Assembly: GCA_019313765.1 (NCBI GenBank)
Contig: JAFDAP010000165.1
Coordinates: 2,925-8,536, forward strand
Length of the DNA: 5,612 nt
Direction of reading: 5' to 3'
DNA from: Deltaproteobacteria bacterium
Lineage (GTDB): Bacteria > Desulfobacterota > DSM-4660 > Desulfatiglandales > Desulfatiglandaceae
The position numbers and the translations under genes were made by a program. Within the stretch, counting starts at the first letter, position 1; each line of letters starts with the position of its first letter. Below the pieces are notes generated by a model. The model ran no database searches. It was not told where the DNA came from and saw nothing but the letters and a program-made list of their open reading frames with translations. Below, one piece after another: positions 1-5,455 of this stretch.

Positions 1-12
1 ATAAAACCCCAA

Positions 13-51
13 CAAAGCAAATCCCCTCTGGGGATAACCAAAGCCTGGTCC
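13..51 (+). repeat. Copy of a dispersed ~34-40 bp repeat (partner at 2463-2502)
   Basis: Positions 13-46 match the minus strand of 2502-2469 at 30 of 34 bases by eye, and the match continues with one gap to 51. The core ATCCCC-TCT-GGGGAT (21-35) is a perfect 6-bp stem with a 3-base loop. The 3' part of the repeat runs into the left arm of the terminator-like hairpin. I do not recognise it as a named element. Confidence 0.6.
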
Positions 52-100
52 TCCCTCCGGGCCGTAGGCCCTATGGGCCGGAGGCTGGGCCAGGCTTTTT
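40..100. terminator. Strong GC-rich hairpin, probable bidirectional terminator
   Basis: An interrupted stem is visible. GCCTGG at 43-48 pairs with CCAGGC at 90-95, and CCTCCGG at 54-60 pairs with CCGGAGG at 78-84 with small offsets, around a GC-rich loop near 64-75. A run of five T follows on the plus strand (96-100). On the minus strand the same stem is followed only by TTT. It lies directly after the stop codon of the RNase H-like gene, so it can end that minus-strand unit. The better T tract faces the other way, which suggests a convergent plus-strand gene just outside the left edge. Confidence 0.65.
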
Positions 101-101
101 G

Positions 102-884
102 CTAAAAGCCTGTCAACCTACTCCTCATTTCCCTGTACCCCATCTCCATCAGGGGTTTCAGGTTCACGATATCAGCCGTATTGTATTCAATTAAAGTATC
201 AAGGGCAGCCCTGTCTCCCCACTGATATGCCTTCCAGAGCATGACCGCTTCATAACCGTCCATTCCTTCAATTTCCGCCCCGCGAACAAGACCAAGGTCC
301 TTCTCGATCTTTTTGAGCCCGCCCGTGTAACCCAGTTTTTTTAGCAGGAAACGGAGGTCTATATGGGCAGGCGGCAGTGATATATTTGGAAACCAGCGAC
401 GGATAAAAGGCAGGTCAAAGCAGGTGCCGTTAAACGTAACCACCAGATCATATTGATCAATGGCGATCTCAAATTCATCCAGGTCGATGCCGTTTACAAA
501 GGTCTGAACATTACGGCCATCGAACAGACCGATCACCGTGATTTCGTCTATTCCCTGGTAACCACCGCTCGTTTCAATATCCAAGTAGACCGCCTTTTCC
601 TTAAAGGCATCAAAAAACCGCCACATCTCTCCTGAAGACGATCTATCACTGAAAAAACGAACGTCCTTGCGGTGTCTGATAGATGCCTCCAGTTCCTGCC
701 TCACAAACTGATCCCGTGCAGGAGAAAAGACGGTATCCTTGGTTTGCAGAAAATGTTGCCAGGTCCGAATGCCTCGGTCCCAGAGTTTTTGCTCGGTCTT
801 TTGGCCGATTCCCTGTATATGGATAAAAGTCTGTTCAAGCAAAGGGGTTTCTACCTCGAAGATATCTTTTCGCGATAATCCCAT
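102..884 (-). CDS. YprB-type ribonuclease H-like 3'-5' exonuclease domain protein
   Basis: This 260-residue protein carries the pattern of the RNase_H_2/YprB branch of DEDD exonucleases, metal-dependent nucleases with an RNase H fold. Its physiological substrate is not established from sequence. Residues 22-46 (HIQGIGQKTEQKLWDRGI) look like a helix-hairpin-helix nucleic-acid-binding segment. Exo I is DIET (D102, E104), Exo II is TFNGTCFDLPF (N152, D157), HIDLRF lies at 175-180, and Exo III is YNTAD (Y234, D238), giving a complete DEDDy set. No signal peptide is seen, so it should be cytosolic. The ATG at 884 overlaps the upstream DUF2784 gene by 50 bp and has no visible Shine-Dalgarno. An in-frame TTG at 842 would start the protein at MLEQTFIHIQGIG, leave an 8-bp overlap, and has GAGGT about 10 nt upstream, so the true start is uncertain. 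Co-transcription with DUF2784 is likely. Confidence 0.85.
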   Translation of the reverse strand: MGLSRKDIFEVETPLLEQTFIHIQGIGQKTEQKLWDRGIRTWQHFLQTKDTVFSPARDQFVRQELEASIRHRKDVRFFSDRSSSGEMWRFFDAFKEKAVYLDIETSGGYQGIDEITVIGLFDGRNVQTFVNGIDLDEFEIAIDQYDLVVTFNGTCFDLPFIRRWFPNISLPPAHIDLRFLLKKLGYTGGLKKIEKDLGLVRGAEIEGMDGYEAVMLWKAYQWGDRAALDTLIEYNTADIVNLKPLMEMGYREMRSRLTGF

Positions 885-1215
885 AAACGACCAGGTTCAG
901 ACACACAAACAATACCTCACCTATCCTGATAATCATCTCGGGCAGGTCCGGGTAGATGATCGGCTCCAGGTAATGGATAATAAAAGAACTATCGTAAGTC
1001 CCGCCATCTCCGCAGGACATGCGCAGGTAGTTTTCTAAATAGGTCAACGGACAATACCAGCCCAGGATATTGAGAAAAAGGGAAAACAAAAGCCCGCCGA
1101 AGTGGAACCAGGCAAGCCTCGATCTTTTCAGTGCAAAAATAATCCCGAACACAATAAACAGGATCCACAGGAAGTGAAACAGAACACTCAGATCTGCCAG
1201 AACTTTATAGATCAT
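835..1215 (-). CDS. DUF2784 family small membrane protein
   Basis: This 126-residue hydrophobic protein matches the usual size and motif order of DUF2784. The N-terminal helix (about 4-29) contains LSVLFHFLWILFIVFG, followed by RLAWFHFGGLLFSLFLN (33-49). The hallmark GWYCPLTYLEN spans 52-62, then the HYLEPIIYP motif (81-89), and a final helix at about 97-116 ending in VYGIIAKR. Three or four membrane segments are expected. No function is established for the family. The ATG at 1215 is preceded by a purine-rich stretch (GGAGTAGGGAAGGG) that can serve as ribosome binding site. The gene overlaps the RNase H-like gene by 8 or 50 bp depending on that gene's start, so the two probably form one unit. 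The region upstream is repeat-rich and I see no clear promoter. Confidence 0.85.
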   Translation of the reverse strand: MIYKVLADLSVLFHFLWILFIVFGIIFALKRSRLAWFHFGGLLFSLFLNILGWYCPLTYLENYLRMSCGDGGTYDSSFIIHYLEPIIYPDLPEMIIRIGEVLFVCLNLVVYGIIAKRYLRGRNPFA

Positions 1216-1396
1216 GCCCTTCCCTACTCCGCTCCTCTCTTATTTCCTCTTCACCCGCTTTGGGGAGTGGGCACAGCCGTCAAACTAAAGATATCCCCAG
1301 CGGAAATCTAAAAAATCCCAAATCACAAATCACAAATTCCAAATAAATTCCAAATTACAATATCAAAACACGCCACATCTTCTCTATTTTTTAGGT

Positions 1397-1540
1397 CTAT
1401 ACTTCGGAGAAACCGAATTTGACTGTTTTATCCTTCCCGATTTGTTCAGCGGGGTAAACCAGTCTGAAAATGTTCCCGATATCTGGGGTTCTGGCCACGT
1501 CAAAGTCATATAAGAGCTCACTCAAATTAACTGCGCCACT
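1397..1540 (-). pseudogene. Coding-like remnant inside the inverted-repeat unit
   Basis: The minus-strand frame ending in TAG at 1399-1397 is open back to 1603. From 1540 on it reads like protein: LLYDFDVARTPDIGNIFRLV, then YPAEQIGKDKTVKFGFSEV before the stop. Many of its codons start with G or A and end with a pyrimidine or G, unlike the flanking AT-rich repeat. There is no in-frame ATG. The only plausible start is TTG at 1525, without a ribosome binding site. A competing ATG-started frame of 41 codons (1509-1384, containing FSDWFTPLNKSGRIK) overlaps it. I recognise no family. Most likely it is the truncated 3' end of a gene caught within the repeats, and a real small protein is less likely. 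Confidence 0.3.
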
Positions 1541-1605
1541 GTTTTGGTCATTTGTATTTGAGATTTGGATATTGTTTGTAATTTGGTGCTTGTAGTTTGG
1601 GATTT
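1541..1605. repeat. AT-rich repeat arm, copy A
   Basis: GTTTTGGTCATT at 1541-1552 and ATTTGGTGCTTG at 1581-1592 are spaced exactly as in the copy at 2681-2732, with about 38 of 52 bases identical and both ends nearly perfect. It is the inverted counterpart of the AAATTCCAAA-type arm at about 1311-1372. Words of this kind are common in intergenic regions of some Desulfobacterota, as I recall. Confidence 0.6.
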
Positions 1606-1653
1606 AAACCCCAAAATTGTAATATCTCCGTTGGAAATTGCTTAGCCTGACGG

Positions 1654-2442
1654 CTATAAGGGAGAGGGCCGGGGTGAGGGGAAGAGCAATTGTCTCACAC
1701 GACCCAGACATCTTTTTATCTCCCAGGGCCTCAGTTCCAGCGTCATTGTCCCATAATAGCCAATCCCTTTCAATTTCTGAAATATCCTTTTGAAATCAAC
1801 GATCCCCTCTCCCACAGGCAGATGAAGATCATCATCAGGTGAGTTTCCACCACGGTTGTCATGCACATGGATATGTCTTATCCTGTCAGGGTGTTTTTCA
1901 ATGAACCCATAACTGGTATTTCCTTTTGATAGAAGCTGTGCGTGCCCAATGTCCAGCGTCAGGTTCAAATGAGGCAATGTCTTTAAAACTGCTGTCAGAT
2001 GGGTTGCGGTTTCGCTCAGGTTCTCAAGACAGATGGTAATGCCTGCATCTGTTGCAATCTCAATAAGCCTTTTGAGGAAACCGATCTTGTAGGCGATTGC
2101 ATCCGGGGTCAAAAATCGGGGGTCCAACCAGAGATGTATGGTCAAAAGTCTCATATCCAGATCGGGCATGATGGAAAGGACCTGAACAAGCTTAGGCATA
2201 TAAATATTTTCAAGGGTTTCTATATCATTGGGGTCCCCTTCCCAGGGTCCGTGGCACAGGTAATAGAGACCGGTTTTCTTCTTTAAGTCGATATAGGTGT
2301 CTTTAAGGGCCGGGAATTTTTCCGGATCAACAATAGGAATCTCAGTAAATTGAAGCCCTAATTCAAAGAGGGCCATCACATCTTCAGGACTTCGGGCAGT
2401 GCCGCCCAAATGAATTGATTGTTTGTCATTTGTCATATCCAT
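1654..2442 (-). CDS. Sugar phosphate isomerase/epimerase family TIM-barrel protein
   Basis: This 262-residue protein has the xylose isomerase-like TIM-barrel layout (AP endonuclease 2 superfamily), which covers isomerases, epimerases and dehydratases of sugars and inositols as well as endonuclease IV. Candidate divalent-metal ligands fall at the expected strand ends: H64 (YLCHGPW), H103 (TIHLW), E140 (CLENL), D164 and H167 (TLDIGHAQ), H192/H194/D195 (HIHVHDN), H207 (LHLPVGEG) and E236 (TLELRP). The set looks complete, so the protein is probably active. The substrate cannot be told from sequence. It should be cytosolic. The ATG at 2442 has a weak AGAGAA about 8 nt upstream, and an in-frame ATG at 2436 is an alternative. 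Repeat-filled gaps on both sides suggest a stand-alone unit. The last residues, LFPSPRPSPL, are encoded by a GC-rich intergenic repeat, and the stop codon lies at the outer edge of the inverted-repeat unit. Confidence 0.85.
   Translation of the reverse strand: MDMTNDKQSIHLGGTARSPEDVMALFELGLQFTEIPIVDPEKFPALKDTYIDLKKKTGLYYLCHGPWEGDPNDIETLENIYMPKLVQVLSIMPDLDMRLLTIHLWLDPRFLTPDAIAYKIGFLKRLIEIATDAGITICLENLSETATHLTAVLKTLPHLNLTLDIGHAQLLSKGNTSYGFIEKHPDRIRHIHVHDNRGGNSPDDDLHLPVGEGIVDFKRIFQKLKGIGYYGTMTLELRPWEIKRCLGRVRQLLFPSPRPSPL
1659..1681. repeat. GGGAGAGGG..GGGGTGAGGGG intergenic repeat inside the isomerase 3' end
   Basis: Plus-strand GGGAGAGGGCCGGGGTGAGG is a word I recognise as a very common dispersed bacterial repeat, often translated as SPRPSPL at the tail of annotated genes. 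Here it encodes the final eight or so residues of the isomerase-like protein, after the barrel has ended near residue 240-250. Confidence 0.5.
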
Positions 2443-2462
2443 AGCAAAAATTCTCTTTCAGC

Positions 2463-2502
2463 GGACTTAGGCTTGGGTTATCCTCGGAGGCGATTTGCTT
2501 TG
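2463..2502 (-). repeat. Second copy of the dispersed ~34-40 bp repeat
   Basis: The minus strand starts CAAAGCAAATCGCCTCCGAG and runs on into GGATAACCCAAGCCT. It matches 13-46 of this window at 30 of 34 positions. It lies in the isomerase leader, 21 bp upstream of the ATG at 2442. In this copy the 6-3-6 hairpin core is damaged (ATCGCC-TCC-GAGGAT keeps only four of six pairs). Confidence 0.6.
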
Positions 2503-2523
2503 CTGTAAATTCATTGACTTATT

Positions 2524-2755
2524 GAAATTCCAAATATCAAATTCCAAATATCAAAAAAATTCCAATGACCAAAATTAGAAATAACAAACAGGAAAAAGAT
2601 GAACGTCGAACATCGAACGCGTACCATAATTCAACGTTGGATGTTGGATGTTGGATGTTGGATGTTCGTTTTTTAATCTGGTTTTGGTCATTGAATATTG
2701 GAGTTTGAGATTTATTTGTATTTTGGTGCTTGGAATTTGTATTTTTAGACACAAA
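2524..2755. repeat. Composite inverted-repeat element with 7-bp tandem core
   Basis: This is the main content of the 428-bp gene-free stretch 2443-2870. The left arm (about 2524-2579) is AAATTCCAAATATC words ending in CCAATGACCAAAAT. The right arm (2681-2750) is its imperfect inverse, GTTTTGGTCATTGAATATTG through TTTTGGTGCTTGGAATTTG. Between them GAACGTCGAACATCGAACG (2601-2619) faces CGTTGGATGTT..GGATGTTCG (2635-2668), forming a nested inverted repeat. The right arm is homologous to 1541-1592. A 78-codon minus-strand frame (2537-2773) spans it, but its translation is repeat-derived (SNIQHPTSNVE), so I do not call it a gene. A mobile or REP-like origin is likely. Confidence 0.6.
2637..2664 (+). 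repeat. Four perfect tandem copies of TTGGATG
   Basis: TTGGATG occurs at 2637-2643, 2644-2650, 2651-2657 and 2658-2664 without mismatch, then TTCG. The opposite arm (2601-2619) contains only about two diverged units (GAACGTC, GAACATC), so the tandem side has probably expanded by slippage. Copy number may vary between strains. Confidence 0.9.
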
Positions 2756-2781
2756 ACTCCAAGGCAGAGCCATTATCTCTG

Positions 2782-2827
2782 ACCACGCCCATCGAAGATC
2801 CCGTTACGCGGGGGAGGACGTGGTTTT
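2782..2827. repeat. Nested hairpin downstream of the MFS gene
   Basis: ACCACG (2782-2787) pairs with CGTGGT (2819-2824), and inside it CCCG (2800-2803) pairs with CGGG (2809-2812) around TTACG. TTTT follows on the plus strand (2824-2827). No plus-strand gene is visible to use it as terminator, so it may be a structured repeat. Its core ATCCCGTTACGCGGG resembles the hairpin at 5389-5417 (ATCCCGCTTACAGCGGG). Confidence 0.5.
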
Positions 2828-2839
2828 CTAAGACGAAAT

Positions 2840-2865
2840 AAAAAAATCTTAAGGGAGAGATCTTT
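2840..2865 (-). terminator. Weak intrinsic terminator after the MFS gene
   Basis: On the minus strand, a few bases after the transporter stop codon, AAAGATCT is followed by an 8-base loop (CTCCCTTA) and then AGATTTTTTT. The stem is about 8 AT-rich pairs including one G-T pair and runs into the T tract (seven A on the plus strand, 2840-2846). Position and T run fit rho-independent termination of the aminopeptidase-transporter unit. The low stem stability makes the call tentative. Confidence 0.45.
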
Positions 2866-2870
2866 AGAAT

Positions 2871-4121
2871 TTAAAATATGGTCCTCTTCTCTCTTGTTGA
2901 ATCCCGGGTAGTTAAATAGAGTCCGGCACTCACAAACAACGCCACAGAACATATCAAAAATGCCGCGGAATAGGCTTGTCCGTTTTGTGTCAGATCCCCG
3001 CTTATCTGTTTGATAACGCCTCCCAGTCCGTGAATAAAGACCCCCGCGCCCAGCATGGTGAAAAAATTAATGCCGGCCATTGCCGTTCCCGACATCTCCT
3101 CGGGCATAAGTTCTTTGATGTGAGCATAACTGACCTGGTTGAAGGAGGCGAAAAAACCAAGCACGAAAAAAAGAGCTCCCAACCAGGGGAGGTAGAACGT
3201 TCCTTGCCACTTAGACAGCACAAATACTGCTACTGCGGTAATGCATGAGGCTAAGATGACTATTCTTTTCCTCGATCTGAAAACACGGTCCGAGAGCATA
3301 CCGCCCGTTGGAGAACCGAGAATGAATGCAATGCTGATCATGAGGAGAAGATTGCCCGCTGTTACATGGGAAAGTCCAAGGTATTCGATGAGAAAGGGGC
3401 CTGCCCAGAGCGCCTGGATAGAGGCAAACGATCCGTAACGAAGAAAAATGCTAAATGAAATAGCCCAGAAACTCCAGCTTGAAAAAAGCCTTTTTATAGT
3501 TACTGTCAAGGGAAGCGAGGGTTCTTGATCCGGGGATCTTTGGATGGGGGTTTGCTTACCTGAGGGTCTGTCCTGTACAAAAAGGAACAGACATATGATC
3601 AGCAGGAAATTGAGACCCGCAAGGGCGTAAAAAGAGCCTCTCCATCCCAGGGACTGCACCAGCAGGGCCAGTGGTGTCGTCGCAGCAAGGCTCCCCAAAG
3701 TTCCCAATGCCAGCACCAGACCGGAGAGAGATGCGAATTTTCTCGGCTCGAACCAGTAGGTCAAAAGCTTTAAAGTCCCCATGAAGTTGGCCGCCATACC
3801 CACTCCAAGGAGCGCCCGGCCCATTACGCCGCCCGTAAGGCTGGCAGTGCCTGCAAAGATCAATGTTCCGCATACTGCGATGACATTGAGGAACAGCATG
3901 GTGGTTTTTGCACCGACGCGATCCAGTATGGGTCCAAGGGGTAACTGAATCAGGGCAAAGGCATAAAAGAAGGCTGCACCCAGGAGTCCCAGATCATGAG
4001 GTTCCAGGTTAAGGTCCCTGCTTAGGTCGGGGGCAATAATGGCATTCGATGCCCTGTAAAAAAGAGAGATAAGAAAAAGAGATGTGCAAACCGCAAATAG
4101 TGTCCATCGCTGTTTTTTCAT
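2871..4121 (-). CDS. Major facilitator superfamily (MFS) transporter, 12 TM
   Basis: This 416-residue polytopic inner-membrane protein is the usual length for MFS secondary transporters. Residues 7-30 form the first helix. The cytoplasmic loop between helices 2 and 3 shows the family motif A as GPILDRVGAK (63-72, with D67, R68, G70). Helix 5 has the glycine-rich stretch SGLVLALGTLGS (133-144). A hydrophilic central loop (about 184-212, rich in P, Q, R) separates the two six-helix halves. A second motif A-like loop, GGMLSDRVFRSRKR (273-286), marks the C-terminal half, and basic residues end the protein. The substrate is unknown. The overall look recalls the NarK/ProP-like anion and organic acid branch, but that is only an impression. 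ATG at 4121 lies 38 bp after the aminopeptidase stop without a strong Shine-Dalgarno, suggesting one transcript and possibly modest translation. Confidence 0.9.
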   Translation of the reverse strand: MKKQRWTLFAVCTSLFLISLFYRASNAIIAPDLSRDLNLEPHDLGLLGAAFFYAFALIQLPLGPILDRVGAKTTMLFLNVIAVCGTLIFAGTASLTGGVMGRALLGVGMAANFMGTLKLLTYWFEPRKFASLSGLVLALGTLGSLAATTPLALLVQSLGWRGSFYALAGLNFLLIICLFLFVQDRPSGKQTPIQRSPDQEPSLPLTVTIKRLFSSWSFWAISFSIFLRYGSFASIQALWAGPFLIEYLGLSHVTAGNLLLMISIAFILGSPTGGMLSDRVFRSRKRIVILASCITAVAVFVLSKWQGTFYLPWLGALFFVLGFFASFNQVSYAHIKELMPEEMSGTAMAGINFFTMLGAGVFIHGLGGVIKQISGDLTQNGQAYSAAFLICSVALFVSAGLYLTTRDSTREKRTIF

Positions 4122-4159
4122 AACGCGGTCTTATAGCAGGCGCGCCGGGAAATAACCAC

Positions 4160-5335
4160 CTAATACCTGAACATCCCGTTTTCATAAACCAACATTTTTT
4201 TGCCGTTATTCAAATAGGCCGTAACCGTCTTTTCCTCGGTGTTTACCAGGTCCCAGTGGAGGGCTGAATCGTTAAATCCCAGTTTCTTTTTCCTCTCCTT
4301 GGTGAGTCTTGCCGGGTCCCCGTCAAATGTATCGGCATATGAGTCCCCCACTGCCAGATGACAATTCCCGTAATGGCCCCCATAGTTTTCATCATACAGG
4401 GTATTGGCCATAAACCTGTTTATGCGGGAAAACCGTTTATCGGTCAGGGAAAACTCCCCTACCCTGCCGGCCCCCTTGTCCATGGCAAGCTGTTTGACGA
4501 CAAAGTCTTTACCCTTTTTGGCCTCTATCTTAACAGCAATTCCCTTTTTGAAAACAAGCCTGACCCCCTCAACATAATTCCCGCTTCGAAAAGAGGGCTG
4601 ATTTGCATAATACACCCCTTCCGTTCCACGCCAGTCCGGGGAAAGAAAGATCTCGAAACTTGGGATGTTATGGCCCGAGATCCCGATCCATTTTCGCTGT
4701 TTTCCGGGCACAATCTTCAGGTCCATACTTTCAGCTTCAACATGAAAGTATTTAACCTCCATGCTGTTCATCCACTTTTTTACGGCCATGGCATCCCTGT
4801 AAATGGTCTTCCAGGCGAGGACCGGATCGGTCTTGTCCAAATAACATGCTCTGATGACCTGATTGGTATACTGCTTCTCTGAGAGCTTTGCCTGTTTAGC
4901 TAATTCCTCGGTAGGCAGGGTGCAAAGGGTCCACCCGAACATTCCGCTGTTTTCCCGTTTTTGGAGGATCTCCCGTAAGGGCTTACCGGCCACGGCCGCC
5001 TTTCCGATTTTCTTTGGATCAATGTCACTCAGATGGGTGAGCGATTCCGGGGCACGCAGATAAATATTCCCGTTAAGACTGCCAAGCAGTTCTTTTTCTC
5101 CCGGCGCTATGAAGACGAGCTGTCTGTTATTCGATTTCCCGTAAAAGTTGTGTTCCATAACAGGCGTCAATCCCTGCCGAAGGACCGGATGCATCCCCAT
5201 AGCAAGTTTGACAGCCGCTGGATCAAAACGGAGCAACACAATGTCATTTCTCTTAAACCTCTCCTTTCTTGCGGTTTTCAATCCCCATAAAAGTACATCC
5301 GAGTATTTTTCAAACTGTCTCTTTGTCAACATCAT
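4160..5335 (-). CDS. M29 family metallo-aminopeptidase (thermophilic metalloprotease family)
   Basis: This cytosolic two-metal exopeptidase removes N-terminal residues from peptides and would work in peptide turnover. From the ATG at 5335 it has 391 residues, near the family's usual 370-415. Family landmarks lie in order in the C-terminal half: HNIPSFEIF (E228), GRVGEFSL (E294), NTLYDENYGGHYGNCHLAVG (H326), SYADT (Y333) and SALHWDL (H360, D362). These match the expected two Glu, His, Tyr, His and Asp metal or catalytic positions, so the enzyme looks intact. No signal peptide or membrane segment is seen. The frame is also open upstream to a TTG at 5347, but that codon overlaps the Shine-Dalgarno GGAGGG (5345-5340). 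Starts at ATG 5335 or ATG 5332 (4 or 7 nt after GGAGGG) are much better. The MFS gene follows after 38 bp, so the pair may link peptide or amino-acid processing to transport, which is an inference. Confidence 0.88.
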   Translation of the reverse strand: MMLTKRQFEKYSDVLLWGLKTARKERFKRNDIVLLRFDPAAVKLAMGMHPVLRQGLTPVMEHNFYGKSNNRQLVFIAPGEKELLGSLNGNIYLRAPESLTHLSDIDPKKIGKAAVAGKPLREILQKRENSGMFGWTLCTLPTEELAKQAKLSEKQYTNQVIRACYLDKTDPVLAWKTIYRDAMAVKKWMNSMEVKYFHVEAESMDLKIVPGKQRKWIGISGHNIPSFEIFLSPDWRGTEGVYYANQPSFRSGNYVEGVRLVFKKGIAVKIEAKKGKDFVVKQLAMDKGAGRVGEFSLTDKRFSRINRFMANTLYDENYGGHYGNCHLAVGDSYADTFDGDPARLTKERKKKLGFNDSALHWDLVNTEEKTVTAYLNNGKKMLVYENGMFRY

Positions 5336-5339
5336 TGTA

Positions 5340-5345
5340 CCCTCC
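5340..5345 (-). promoter_or_regulatory. Shine-Dalgarno deciding the aminopeptidase start
   Basis: Minus-strand GGAGGG is followed by TACA and then two consecutive ATG codons (5335 and 5332). It is the clearest ribosome binding site in the window and rules against the upstream TTG at 5347, which overlaps it. Confidence 0.75.
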
Positions 5346-5388
5346 AAGTTTTTTTCATGTACAAATTCAGTTGTCTATTTCTGACAGG

Positions 5389-5417
5389 ATTAATCCCGCT
5401 TACAGCGGGAGATTAAT
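5389..5417. repeat. Palindromic hairpin ATTAATCCCGCT-tac-AGCGGG-a-GATTAAT
   Basis: Arms 5389-5400 and 5404-5417 pair along 12 bases with one bulged A and a TAC loop. It sits about 55 bp upstream of the aminopeptidase start, so on that transcript it would lie in the leader. Without a good T tract on either side it is not a convincing terminator. It is probably a short dispersed palindrome related to 2798-2814. Confidence 0.6.
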
Positions 5418-5455
5418 TTGAATGTAACCTTTTTGCGTACATTGTCTCTCATAGC

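Larger units (their letters stand above)
1275..1655. mobile_element. MITE-like inverted-repeat unit, 381 bp
   Basis: This unit fills most of the 438-bp gene-free stretch 1216-1653. AGCCGTCAAACTAA (1275-1288) is inverted as TTAGCCTGACGGCT (1642-1655), matching at 12 of 14 bases. Just inside, 1293-1307 and 1624-1638 match in inverted orientation at 11 of 15, with all four differences transitions. Each of these 15-mers can itself fold as a 6-bp stem with a 3-base loop. Further in come AT-rich arms built of AAATCCCAAA/AAATTCCAAA words (about 1311-1372, inverted at 1541-1605). The middle holds a non-repetitive core. No transposase and no clear target-site duplication are present (the flanks read ..GGGCAC and ATAAGG..). 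It could be a non-autonomous mobile element or a nested REP-like repeat. 1216-1274 holds only the purine-rich leader of DUF2784. Confidence 0.45.

Noticed and set aside
1522..1551. ATG-started nonapeptide frame (MTKTVAQLI)
   Set aside because: It resembles a gene start but stops after nine codons, and its ATG lies in the repeat word GGTCATT shared with 2681-2692.
2637..2664. Possible CRISPR or minisatellite array
   Set aside because: The units are 7 bp and directly abutting, with no spacers and no cas genes nearby, so it is a simple tandem repeat.
2537..2773. 78-codon minus-strand open frame
   Set aside because: Its translation (KNTNSKHQNTNKSQT, SNIQHPTSNVE) is the read-through of the AT-rich and GGATGTT repeats, with no ribosome binding site or protein-like composition.
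3556..3873. 105-codon minus-strand frame inside the MFS gene
   Set aside because: It is an out-of-frame shadow of the transporter and its translation resembles no protein domain.
4358..4882. 174-codon plus-strand open frame
   Set aside because: It lies wholly antisense within the aminopeptidase gene, which has clear family motifs. No independent support.
5371..5400. Possible sigma-70 promoter for the aminopeptidase
   Set aside because: TAGACA and CTGTCA on the minus strand can pass as -35 boxes, but no acceptable -10 box lies at 16-18 bp from either.
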